Below are positions 1 through 7,650 of a DNA stretch of 64,000 bases, in pieces. Both the position numbers and the translations under genes were made by a program. The DNA comes from an uncultured Verrucomicrobiae bacterium (GTDB lineage: Bacteria; Verrucomicrobiota; Verrucomicrobiia; Limisphaerales; AAA164-E04): the NCBI GenBank assembly GCA_951813855.1, contig OX638380.1:2558876-2622875 (forward strand), written 5' to 3'. The first letter of the stretch is position 1; each line of letters begins with the position of its first letter. The notes beneath the pieces are model-generated. The model worked only from the letters and a program-made list of their open reading frames with translations. It had not been told where the DNA came from and did not search any database.

Positions 1-4
1 GAAG

Positions 5-1375
5 TCATCGCCGCAATTTCATCAAAGTTCGGGCGGGAAAAATCAATCGAAACCGGGTTCCCCTGCCCAATTCGGACTCCACGGTCACGGTGCCGCCGTA
101 TAATTCGACGTTATGCTTGACGATGGCTAATCCCAAACCCGTGCCGTGCTGCTTGGTGGTATAATATGCCTCGAACAGTTGCCGCAACTGATCTTCCTCC
201 ATGCCCGGCCCGTCGTCTTCGATGGTCGCGACCACCGAATAATTATCCCCGTAATGCGCGCCGATGTGAATCGTCCCTCCCGGTTCCAGGGCCTCGCGGG
301 CGTTTTGCAACACGTTGACGAAGATTTCCGAAAGATGTCCCCGTTGCATGAAGATCAAGGGCAAGGCCAATTGATAGTCCCGGTGCACGGTGATCGAAAA
401 GGCGGCCGCTTTCGGGAAGACCCGATCGATCGACCGGTCCAGATATTCGGGAATGTTCAACGGTTCGATCTTTCCTTCCTTCAATTGAGCGAATCCCATG
501 AGATTGGTGATGATCCGGTCGGAACGATCGACCTCTTCCCGAATGATCTGGATCTGCTGGGTGATCGTCTTGCCGCGCCGCTTGGTCGTCTGCAGATTGT
601 AGGCGGCGTTGTTGATGATACTCAGGGGATTCTTGAGTTGATGCGCAATTTCGGCCGCCAACCTCCCGGCCGCCTGCAATTGTTCCTGCCGGATGGCATG
701 CTCCCGCAACTCGTCTTTCGCCTTGCGTTGCCGTTCGAAGAGCGACTGCACGCCGTAACAACAAGCCGTCATGAGTCCCAAGATCACGATCTTCAAATAA
801 TAGGGTTCTCCCGGCAAAATCGCCTCGGGTTTATCCAACCGATCGATCTGCAATTCCATCTCGCCCGCGGCCCAAAAAACGAAAATGGCGAACAGGTTAA
901 GCGAAATCTGCAGAAAGCCCCCGGTGATGCTCAGGGAATTGCGGACGATCAACAATACGAACATCCAATACAACAGACTGTCGAAACCGCCCGTCAACAT
1001 CGTCATCGCCCCCAGAAACAACACGTCGAAAGTCGCTACCCCGAGGACCAGCAGCAACAGCGCCGCCAGCGGCAATTGGCGCATGCCGATCAACATCACG
1101 CCCGCTCCCAAGTTGATCAGGATATAAAAAACGAACAACGTCCGGACGTTCTCCAACATCACGCCCCGCCGATCCATTTCTTCCCAATCCGGCGAGAACA
1201 AGTAACCGATCAGCAACAGGATCGCCGAAGCCTTGACCGGAAGTCCGGAATTCCGTTCTACGTGCGACAACCGATCGAACCACTCCCGGCGCCGATGTTC
1301 CTCGTTTGCTTCCGGCCACGCGAAGAGACGCCGGAGCAAGGCGAAGGGGCTATCGTATTTCGTGGTCTCAGGCAT
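5..1375 (-). CDS. Membrane-bound sensor histidine kinase
   Basis: A 456-residue protein. About five hydrophobic segments lie between residues 48 and 210, then a short linker helix, a HisKA dimerisation helix and a HATPase domain. Visible motifs are the H-box with phospho-acceptor His245 in AEIAHQLKNP, the N-box around residues 354-362, the G1 motif DDGPG (387-391) and the G2 motif GTGLGLA (411-417). It should autophosphorylate on His245 and pass phosphate to a response regulator. No PAS or HAMP domain is evident, so sensing is probably through the membrane part. It is last in the visible part of a minus-strand operon, starting 3 bp after the coaC stop. Its partner regulator may lie just outside the left edge, which is an inference from gene order only. 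Confidence 0.9.
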   Translation of the reverse strand: MPETTKYDSPFALLRRLFAWPEANEEHRRREWFDRLSHVERNSGLPVKASAILLLIGYLFSPDWEEMDRRGVMLENVRTLFVFYILINLGAGVMLIGMRQLPLAALLLLVLGVATFDVLFLGAMTMLTGGFDSLLYWMFVLLIVRNSLSITGGFLQISLNLFAIFVFWAAGEMELQIDRLDKPEAILPGEPYYLKIVILGLMTACCYGVQSLFERQRKAKDELREHAIRQEQLQAAGRLAAEIAHQLKNPLSIINNAAYNLQTTKRRGKTITQQIQIIREEVDRSDRIITNLMGFAQLKEGKIEPLNIPEYLDRSIDRVFPKAAAFSITVHRDYQLALPLIFMQRGHLSEIFVNVLQNAREALEPGGTIHIGAHYGDNYSVVATIEDDGPGMEEDQLRQLFEAYYTTKQHGTGLGLAIVKHNVELYGGTVTVESELGRGTRFRLIFPARTLMKLRR

Positions 1376-1378
1376 GAT

Positions 1379-1924
1379 TCAGGGACCCAACATCGCCAGG
1401 GCCTGTTGCGCAATGCTTTCGGTTTCCCACAAACGGCCGATGCCTTCGTAGCCGCAGGAGAGCATCCCCTCAGCCGGCCCGATGAAAACCGCGCCCCGTT
1501 TTTCCAACATGGCGACGTTCTCCCGGGTCGCCGGATGCCGCCACATTTTTCCGTTCATCGCCGGCGCCAGCAACAGCTTGGCTTCGGGATTGAGGGCCAG
1601 AGCAATGCAAGTCAAGGCGTCGTCGGCCAAGCCATAGGTCAACCGGGCCAGGCAATTAGCCGTCGCCGGAGCGATCAACAACAAATCCACCTCGTCGGCC
1701 AATCTGACGTGAGAAGGTTTCCAACCCTCTTCCTCGTCGTAGAGATCGCTGACCACCGGCCGGCGGGCCAGTGTTTTGAAAGCCAGAGGGGTAACGAATC
1801 GTTGAGCGTCGGACGTCAGGACAGCGTCGACCTCGCAACCGCCCCGGACCAAATGCCCGACCAAATCGATCGCCTTATAGGCGGCAATAGATCCGGTGAC
1901 CCCCAAAACGACCCTTTTTTTCAT
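1379..1924 (-). CDS. coaC: Phosphopantothenoylcysteine decarboxylase (flavoprotein, CoaC)
   Basis: A 181-residue HFCD-family flavoprotein. By family it decarboxylates 4'-phosphopantothenoylcysteine to 4'-phosphopantetheine in coenzyme A synthesis. Family motifs seen are the N-terminal G-S-I-A-A-Y-K flavin-binding turn, the His of PSHVRLA, the PAMNGKMW motif and the Cys of the substrate clamp in SCGYEG. Only the CoaC half is present; many bacteria make a fused CoaBC of about 400 residues, so CoaB must be encoded elsewhere. I chose the ATG at 1924 because it forms an ATGA overlap with the gmk stop; a TTG two codons upstream is possible. It belongs to the yicC-gmk-coaC-kinase operon. Confidence 0.9.
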   Translation of the reverse strand: MKKRVVLGVTGSIAAYKAIDLVGHLVRGGCEVDAVLTSDAQRFVTPLAFKTLARRPVVSDLYDEEEGWKPSHVRLADEVDLLLIAPATANCLARLTYGLADDALTCIALALNPEAKLLLAPAMNGKMWRHPATRENVAMLEKRGAVFIGPAEGMLSCGYEGIGRLWETESIAQQALAMLGP

Positions 1925-2652
1925 ACGCAATCACTGCAGACCCGAGCCAAGGCTTCCGGCAGTCGCGCCGCTTCACGGCGCAGCTTTTCCGCTTCCAGAA
2001 TGATCTGCTCACGGCACGAATTCCCTTCGGCCGCATCGCCGTCCGGGATTGCTCCCGAGGTTGGCCGCCGGCGGCGCAACTTTTCCGCTTCCAGAATGAC
2101 CTGCACGCGGCGCGAGTCCTCTTCCATCGTATCACTAATCACCAGAAAGTCGAAATCCCGGGAACGCTTCAATTCCTGCTCCGCCGCCGCCAACCTTTGA
2201 TCGATGGCCAAAGCCGAATCCGAGCGACGCTGCCGCAAGCGCCGTTCCAGCTCGTCCAATGACGGCGGCGTCAAAAAAACGGTGACCAGCGAGCGGCTGA
2301 TGATCGGCTCGGTAAGAGCTCGCTCCCGCAGCTGCGCCGCGCCCTTGACGTCGATACTCAACAAGACGTCCTGACCCCGGTCAATCCGGGCCACGACTTC
2401 GCTCTTGAGGGTGCCATACCAATTGCCGTAGACCATCGCGTTTTCCAGAAACGCCTCTTCGGCGATACGGGATTCATACTGCCGCCGGTCCAAGAAGTGA
2501 TAATCGATCCCGTCTGTTTCCCCCAAGCGCGGCGGCCGCGTCGTGCAAGTGACGACCCGCGTCAAAGCCCGGTCGGCTTCCAACAGTCGCCGACACACCG
2601 TCGTCTTGCCGACGCCGGAAGGACCCGACAACAAGAAAAGAATACCGTCCAT
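1921..2652 (-). CDS. gmk: Guanylate kinase with a duplicated C-terminal tail
   Basis: A 243-residue protein, longer than the usual 190-210. It phosphorylates GMP to GDP using ATP. The P-loop GPSGVGKTT is at residues 10-18 and the GMP-binding region with TTRPPR follows. The normal C-terminus of the family, a DFLVISD strand followed by a helix with ILEAEKLRR, is present near residue 190. It is then followed by about 45 extra residues in which ILEAEKLRR occurs again, 32 residues later, so the last helix appears duplicated. The underlying DNA (about 1978-2015 and 2074-2111) is also a near-repeat. It starts 8 bp after yicC. The yicC-gmk order is typical of bacteria, but rpoZ, which often follows, is absent here. 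Confidence 0.93.
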   Translation of the reverse strand: MDGILFLLSGPSGVGKTTVCRRLLEADRALTRVVTCTTRPPRLGETDGIDYHFLDRRQYESRIAEEAFLENAMVYGNWYGTLKSEVVARIDRGQDVLLSIDVKGAAQLRERALTEPIISRSLVTVFLTPPSLDELERRLRQRRSDSALAIDQRLAAAEQELKRSRDFDFLVISDTMEEDSRRVQVILEAEKLRRRRPTSGAIPDGDAAEGNSCREQIILEAEKLRREAARLPEALARVCSDCV

Positions 2653-2660
2653 GGCGGAAC

Positions 2661-3536
2661 CTACTCCACGTTCTGAATTTGTTCCCGGACTTTATCCAAC
2701 TCCGTCTTGAGCTCCAACACTTCCCGCGAAATCGTAATGTCGTGCGCCTTGACGCCCAGAGTATTAATTTCCCGTTGCATCTCCTGCGCCAGAAAATCCA
2801 ACGTCCGACCGACCGGTTTCCGGGAACGCGCCAACCGTTCGAATTGCCGGAAGTGGCTCTCCAGCCGGGTCAACTCCTCGGTTATGTCCGACCGCTCGAC
2901 GAACAACGCGACCTCCCGGACCAAGCGGTCCTCGTCTAACGGTTCGTCGACGGTTTCGCTGATGCGGTGCCGCAGACGTTCCCGGTAATGCCGCACGACC
3001 TGCGGCGCTTGCCGCCGAACCCGGACGGCCGAACGCCGCATGGCGACGATGCGTCCTTTCAGATCCCGCTGCAAATGACGACCTTCCGTTTGGCGCATGG
3101 CCACCAGACCGCTCAGGGCCCGGTCCGTCGCCCGCAGGATCATCGGGCGCACGCGCTCGAGATCTTCGACTCCGGGTTCTACCTGCAACACGCCGGGCAC
3201 CCGGACGAGATCCCCCAGCTCGATATCTTCCGGCATATCGTTGGCTCGGGCAAACTTTCGCAGCTGCGCCAGGCTTTGCCGGGCCGCCGATTCGTTCACC
3301 TTGACCTGCATGACCTTCTCGCCGCTCATCGTCAACACGGAAACCCGAACCGATACCTGCCCGCGCGACAGCTTGCGCTGCAACCGTTCCCGGATTTCCC
3401 GTTCCAGACTATCCAGCCGCCAAGGCAAGGACAGCTTAACGTCCAACTGTTTTCGATTAATCCCGAAGATCTCCACCTCCGCCCGATAGCCGTAGGCGGA
3501 ACTCTCTCCCCGGCCATGACCGGTCATCGATTTCAC
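2661..3536 (-). CDS. yicC: YicC/YloC family endoribonuclease-like protein
   Basis: About 291 residues from a GTG start at 3536, giving VKSMTGHGRG, which matches the usual short N-terminus of the family before the SMTGxGR motif. An upstream in-frame ATG at 3593 would add 19 residues with no family resemblance. The C-terminal part carries the strongly conserved DUF1732 block, with ITEEL..RL.SH..QF, GR.LDFL.QEM.RE.NT and a final I...V.LK...DK.REQ.QN.E. Members have been reported to be metal-dependent endoribonucleases; the role here is inferred from the family. First gene of the four-gene minus-strand operon. Confidence 0.88.
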   Translation of the reverse strand: MKSMTGHGRGESSAYGYRAEVEIFGINRKQLDVKLSLPWRLDSLEREIRERLQRKLSRGQVSVRVSVLTMSGEKVMQVKVNESAARQSLAQLRKFARANDMPEDIELGDLVRVPGVLQVEPGVEDLERVRPMILRATDRALSGLVAMRQTEGRHLQRDLKGRIVAMRRSAVRVRRQAPQVVRHYRERLRHRISETVDEPLDEDRLVREVALFVERSDITEELTRLESHFRQFERLARSRKPVGRTLDFLAQEMQREINTLGVKAHDITISREVLELKTELDKVREQIQNVE

Positions 3537-3594
3537 TCGCCGCCATTGTGAGAAGCGGAGAAAAAGCTGGCAACGAATCTTTGAAGATCCCAAG

Positions 3595-3618
3595 AAAAAG
3601 CCCGGCGCTGAACGCCGG
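3595..3618 (-). terminator. Rho-independent terminator after the LysM-amidase gene
   Basis: On the minus strand a 6-bp all-GC stem (CCGGCG/CGCCGG, 3602-3607 with 3613-3618) and a 5-nt loop are followed by a run of five T on the transcript side (3599-3595). It lies about 30 bp beyond the amidase stop and upstream of yicC, so it would separate the two transcription units. Confidence 0.6.
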
Positions 3619-3650
3619 CGAAGAAAGGGACGACGAGCCGCGAAACCGAC

Positions 3651-4385
3651 TCAGGCGAATCGGCTCCGATAAGCCTTCAAGGGGAAGTACTTGCCGGGAC
3701 AAACGGTTTTCTGCCCCTGCAAATCCTTGTGCCCGATGACGGTAGTGCGCTTGGAGAACAGGTTAACGTGCAGATACTGCGTCAATTTGTTCAGAGCATC
3801 CAACTGCTTGGCCGTCGGGCGGGTCTTTTCGAAATTGCCGACCAGGCAAATGCCCACCGAATTCGCGTTATACTTCAGGCCACGGACATGCCCTCCCTGG
3901 ATCTGCCGTTTCCAACGGGGGCCGACCTCGATTTGACCGTCCCGAGTGGTTTTGGTGCTGCCGTTGCAGATCACGAAATGATAGGCCAAGCCGTTCTCCA
4001 TCTTCCGTTTATGGAAATTGTGGAAACTCTTGGCGTCGCCGACCGCCGTGCCAGAATGATGGACGATGATGCGCTTCCACTTCGAGCGCTTGACGCCCGG
4101 ATGTCCGATATTCCGCCGGATAGTGGAGGTGAGTCCCGGAATCCGAAGGCGTTGCCCAACATGAATAACCGAGGAAGAGAGTCCGTTTTGACTCTTAAGA
4201 TCCCGAACGCCCAAGCCAAATTTATTGGCGATACTCCACAAAGTATCCCCTTTTCTGACCAAGTAGCTTTCCGTGGTACTCGCGATCAGACTTTCGGACC
4301 ATCCTGCCAAGGCGAATCCGCCTACGACGGTGCCGAAAACCCTTCCGAATTGACGACGATTGTACTCCATAACCACTTGCCGCAT
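3651..4385 (-). CDS. Tat-exported LysM domain N-acetylmuramoyl-L-alanine amidase
   Basis: A 244-residue protein. The N-terminus has a twin-arginine signal (NRRQFGR, residues 9-15) followed by a hydrophobic stretch to about residue 36. A LysM peptidoglycan-binding domain spans about 40-84 (YLVRKGDTLWSIA start, LRIPG end). An amidase_2/PGRP-type domain runs from about 104 to the end, with the zinc ligand candidates His109 (IIVHHSG), His219 (VIGHKD) and Cys229 (TVCPGK). It is predicted to cleave the amide bond between MurNAc and the stem peptide, outside the inner membrane. It is a single-gene unit with a terminator just downstream. ATG 4385 is used; the internal Met6 would also keep the Tat motif. 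Confidence 0.88.
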   Translation of the reverse strand: MRQVVMEYNRRQFGRVFGTVVGGFALAGWSESLIASTTESYLVRKGDTLWSIANKFGLGVRDLKSQNGLSSSVIHVGQRLRIPGLTSTIRRNIGHPGVKRSKWKRIIVHHSGTAVGDAKSFHNFHKRKMENGLAYHFVICNGSTKTTRDGQIEVGPRWKRQIQGGHVRGLKYNANSVGICLVGNFEKTRPTAKQLDALNKLTQYLHVNLFSKRTTVIGHKDLQGQKTVCPGKYFPLKAYRSRFA

Positions 4386-4483
4386 GAGCTTCTAAAACAG
4401 CCCACGCCTTAATCCTACCCCATTTCGGAGCGATTCTCAAGTTTTATCACCAATCCCGGACTTCGCCGGCTCTGCCCCAGTTC

Positions 4484-5362
4484 TTACCCGGTTCCCCGAT
4501 AGAGCTTAAACAAGGCCTGCGTGCCGTCGTCCGCTCCTCCCGCGGCCGCCAGCCGGTCGTACAACTCCTTGGCCAGTTCGAGGCCCGGCAATTCGAGATT
4601 CATGTCCCGGGCGGACTCGAGGGCGATGCGCATGTCCTTGAGGAAATGTTTCACGAAAAAACCGGGAGCGAAATCCTCCTGGAAGATACGCGGGGCCAAA
4701 TTGCTGAGCGACCAACTTCCTGCCGCTCCGCTGGCGATGCTTTTGAGCACGGTCTGGGGGTCGAGTCCGGCCTTGGCCGCATAGGCCAGCGATTCGCAAA
4801 CGGCCACCATTCCCGAAGCGATGGCGATCTGATTGCACATTTTAGTGTATTGCCCGGCTCCGGCCGGCCCCTGCAATACGATGTTGGCTCCCAACAATTC
4901 GAACACCGGGCGGACGGCTTCGAACGTGTCGGCGTCCCCGCCGGCCATGATCGACAGTCTCGCTTCCCGGGCGCCTATATCGCCTCCTGAAACCGGAGCG
5001 TCCAAGGACTTGACGCCCCGGGACTTCGCGGCCCGATAGATCTGGCGCGCCAGATCGGGACTGGAAGTCGTCATATCGACCACGACGGCTCCAGAACCGG
5101 CGCACTCCAGAATCCCGTTTTCTGCCAGATAGATCCGTTTGACGTCCTCCGGAAAACCGACGATCGTGATCGTGATCTCTACGGCGGCGGCAACCTCGCC
5201 CGCCGAGTCGCACCACGTAGCGCCTCGGGCCAACAAGGCTTCCGCCTTTTCCCGGGTCCGATTGAACAGATAGACCGGATGGCCGGCGGTCAGCAAATGG
5301 CCCGCCATACTGCGGCCCATCACTCCGGTGCCGATCAGTCCAATCTTGGTTTTTCCGCTCAT
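4484..5362 (-). CDS. NAD(P)-dependent beta-hydroxyacid dehydrogenase (3-hydroxyisobutyrate dehydrogenase family)
   Basis: A 292-residue protein starting at MSGKTKIGLIG; the open frame extends further upstream but without family resemblance, and AAGGAGG lies directly before this ATG. The N-terminal Rossmann dinucleotide motif GLIGTGVMGRSMA is at residues 8-20. The substrate motif DAPVSGG and the C-terminal GPAGAGQYTKMCNQ motif with the catalytic Lys are all present. The family oxidises 3-hydroxyisobutyrate, tartronate semialdehyde, glyoxylate/succinic semialdehyde or similar substrates; the exact one cannot be read from sequence. It lies 17 bp downstream of the peroxiredoxin gene, so the two are probably cotranscribed. 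Confidence 0.88.
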   Translation of the reverse strand: MSGKTKIGLIGTGVMGRSMAGHLLTAGHPVYLFNRTREKAEALLARGATWCDSAGEVAAAVEITITIVGFPEDVKRIYLAENGILECAGSGAVVVDMTTSSPDLARQIYRAAKSRGVKSLDAPVSGGDIGAREARLSIMAGGDADTFEAVRPVFELLGANIVLQGPAGAGQYTKMCNQIAIASGMVAVCESLAYAAKAGLDPQTVLKSIASGAAGSWSLSNLAPRIFQEDFAPGFFVKHFLKDMRIALESARDMNLELPGLELAKELYDRLAAAGGADDGTQALFKLYRGTG

Positions 5363-5379
5363 GCCTCCTTCGCCGAGTC

Positions 5380-5859
5380 CTATTGCAAACCCTGAAGCGT
5401 CGACCTGATCGCTTCGAAATCCGGCAATTCTTTGGGCGTCGGGGTTTGTTCGGCGTACCGCACGATTCCTTCCTTGTCGATCACGAAGGCGGCTCGGGCG
5501 CTGACCGATCCGAAGCCCATCAAGTCGTCGAGCAACACCCCGTAATCCCGGGCCGTGCCCTTGTCGAGATCGCTGGCCAACGGGATCCCGATATTTTCTT
5601 GCTGGGCCCACGACTCCTGGGCGAACGGGCTATCCACGCTGATCCCGATTACGGCGGCGTTTAATTCTTCGTACTGCTTGATCCCGGCCGTCACGTCGCA
5701 TAATTCGGTGGTGCAAACTCCCGTAAACGCCAACGGAAAAAACAAGAGCACGGTATTGCGCCGGCCGATTTGATCGCTCAAGGACACTTCAGTAACGTCG
5801 TCTCCCCGCTTGGATTTCAAGGTAAACTGGGGCGCTTTGGTTCCTGTCGCAATTGGCAT
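5380..5859 (-). CDS. Peroxiredoxin (AhpC/TSA family)
   Basis: A 159-residue thioredoxin-fold protein that should reduce hydrogen peroxide and organic peroxides in the cytoplasm. The active-site motif FFPLAFTGVCTTELC places the peroxidatic cysteine at Cys49 with another cysteine five residues later (Cys54). The WAQ/NIGIPLASDLDKG segment and the ARAAFVIDKEGIVRY strand are typical of AhpE/PrxQ-like members. A good Shine-Dalgarno-like GAAGGAA precedes the ATG. It is first of a two-gene minus-strand unit with the hydroxyacid dehydrogenase. Whether it uses a one-cysteine or two-cysteine mechanism is open. Confidence 0.88.
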   Translation of the reverse strand: MPIATGTKAPQFTLKSKRGDDVTEVSLSDQIGRRNTVLLFFPLAFTGVCTTELCDVTAGIKQYEELNAAVIGISVDSPFAQESWAQQENIGIPLASDLDKGTARDYGVLLDDLMGFGSVSARAAFVIDKEGIVRYAEQTPTPKELPDFEAIRSTLQGLQ

Positions 5860-6047
5860 GGCTGTTCCTTCGGCTGATTACTACGGTCTACGAACGGGAA
5901 GGATGCTAAGCAGGCCATAACGCTCTGTCAATTCGCATAACCGGCAACGCCTGCTGCCGAGTTCGCCCCAGCCGATTCATTCCGAGGCGGTTCCGCCGCA
6001 ACCGGCGATAATTTGACCTTTGCCGTTCTCCCCGCTAGCTTGGATTC

Positions 6048-6944
6048 ATGCCGATTACCGTCAACGGAGAACCAATCGACGCCGAATTGATCAACCAGGA
6101 ATTCTCCCGAATCAAGACTTATCACGAGCAACGCAGCCAAGTCAGTTGCTGCGAACGAGACGACGAATTCCTCGCCGAGGCCAAGGAGAACGTGATCGAA
6201 CAATTCCTGCTGATTCGCCAAGCCGAAAAAACCATCCCGCCCCCCGACAAAACGGAACTGGACAGAACTATCGACCGGCTGAAAAAAGATTGCGGCGGTG
6301 ACGCCCAGCTCTTCGCCCGAACCGGATTGCTGCCCGATCAAACGGATATGTTGCGCCGCCAGATCGGACTCGACGATCAAGTGGACCGTTTTATCGATCA
6401 GGTTTGCGCCGACTTACCTCCCATTTCTGAAGCGGACTTGCGGCAGTACTACCAGGAAAATATCAGCGACTACACCACTCAGGCCCGCGTCCGGGCCTTG
6501 CATATCTACAAATCGCTGCGACAAACCGAGGACAAGGAGGCCCTGTTCGCCGAATGTTGCCGAGTCCGGCAGCGGCTGGTAGACGGCGAAGATTTCGTGA
6601 CCTTGGCCTCAGAGTTCTCCGACAAGCCGGCCGAGGAAGTCGACCTGGACTGGTTCAAGCGCGGCGAACTGATGGACGAATTCGAATTCGTCACCTTTTC
6701 GATGAAAATCGACGAAATCAGTCCGGTATTCGCCTCGTATCAGGGATTTCACATCGCGAAAGTCATCGGCCAGGAACCCGCCCGAGCGCACCCATTCGAG
6801 GAAATCAAAGAAACCGTGTTGGAGGATCTTCGCGAGGGACGCCGCCAGCGAGAACTCAAAACCTATCTGACCGGACTTCGAAAAACCGCCGATGTCCAGG
6901 AATCGGAAGAGCCGTCCGATTCCCAGGCCGACGACAACCATTAA
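6048..6944 (+). CDS. PpiC/parvulin-type peptidyl-prolyl isomerase
   Basis: A 298-residue protein. The N-terminal half is charged and helical, like the chaperone part of SurA/PrsA/PpiD proteins. A single parvulin domain spans about residues 140-245, with ARVRALHI, GEDFVTLASEFSD, the DLDWFKRGELMDEFE segment and the terminal GFHIAKV strand. An acidic tail follows. The N-terminus MPITVNGEPIDAELI has no signal peptide or membrane helix, so unlike SurA or PpiD it may act in the cytoplasm or the start may be misplaced; no better upstream start is visible. No clear ribosome-binding site precedes the ATG. It is followed 23 bp later by an unknown gene in the same direction. Confidence 0.83.
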   Translation: MPITVNGEPIDAELINQEFSRIKTYHEQRSQVSCCERDDEFLAEAKENVIEQFLLIRQAEKTIPPPDKTELDRTIDRLKKDCGGDAQLFARTGLLPDQTDMLRRQIGLDDQVDRFIDQVCADLPPISEADLRQYYQENISDYTTQARVRALHIYKSLRQTEDKEALFAECCRVRQRLVDGEDFVTLASEFSDKPAEEVDLDWFKRGELMDEFEFVTFSMKIDEISPVFASYQGFHIAKVIGQEPARAHPFEEIKETVLEDLREGRRQRELKTYLTGLRKTADVQESEEPSDSQADDNH

Positions 6945-6967
6945 GTCCTCATCGCTATCGCCAACCC

Positions 6968-7585
6968 ATGATCCCCTCCGGAGTCCTCGACTCGACCCGT
7001 GCCTTTTTGAATCTTACTTGGACGGCAGACCTTCCTTCCTTGGGACCGGAAAAACGCACCCAAGCGAAAAACCCGAACGAGTTTTTGCCGGTCGTCGACA
7101 AGTTCTGCCGAAACTACGAATTGAACGACGCGCTTCGGCAATTGCTGCGCTCCGCCGCGCTGTTATGGCACGACGACCTGGAAGGTTCGCACGATATTTC
7201 GCGGCGCATCCCTACCGCCGACGGCAGTTTGCTGCACGGCATCATGCACCGGAGGGAACCGGACAACAGCAACGCCAAATACTGGTTCAGGAAAACCGGA
7301 GATCATCCTTGTTACCGGTTGCTGTCCCAGACCCTCAGGAAAGAGTTCAACCCGGCCGAAAAAAGGCCGACGGAAAAATCAATCAAACGGTATCTCTTCT
7401 ACGACCGGTTGAACGAATTGATTCCCGGCGGACGATGGGATCCCATCGCTTTTGTCGACGCTTGCCACGACGCGCTCGAGCGCCCGGCCGACTCGTTCGA
7501 CTGCTTGGCCTTGAAGACCATCCAAGAGGTCGAATTTAATGTCCTGATCGATTACTGGTTTCGAAATCGGCGCCCTAACGCCTAA
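6968..7585 (+). CDS. Conserved-looking hypothetical protein
   Basis: A 205-residue soluble protein that I do not assign to a named family. The start is taken at ATG 6968, after the end of the parvulin gene; the open frame extends upstream inside that gene but there it is only a shadow. A dense region of His/Asp residues (LLWHDDLEGSHDISRRI, then HGIMHRREPD and KTGDHPCY, about residues 60-105) looks like a binding or catalytic site and could coordinate metal or phosphate. No signal peptide or membrane segment. It is probably cotranscribed with the parvulin gene upstream. Real coding is supported by the clean frame and composition. Confidence 0.7.
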   Translation: MIPSGVLDSTRAFLNLTWTADLPSLGPEKRTQAKNPNEFLPVVDKFCRNYELNDALRQLLRSAALLWHDDLEGSHDISRRIPTADGSLLHGIMHRREPDNSNAKYWFRKTGDHPCYRLLSQTLRKEFNPAEKRPTEKSIKRYLFYDRLNELIPGGRWDPIAFVDACHDALERPADSFDCLALKTIQEVEFNVLIDYWFRNRRPNA

Positions 7586-7650
7586 CACCGCCAGGTCAGC
7601 GGCGCCGGGTTCGAATTGCATCGTTCGCTCGATTCGGATTAAATGCCGTC

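Noticed and set aside
146..2200. Very long plus-strand open frame opposite the histidine kinase, coaC and gmk genes
   Set aside because: It is antisense to three well-identified genes, has no family resemblance and is rich in His, Gln and Arg as expected for a shadow of GC-rich coding sequence.
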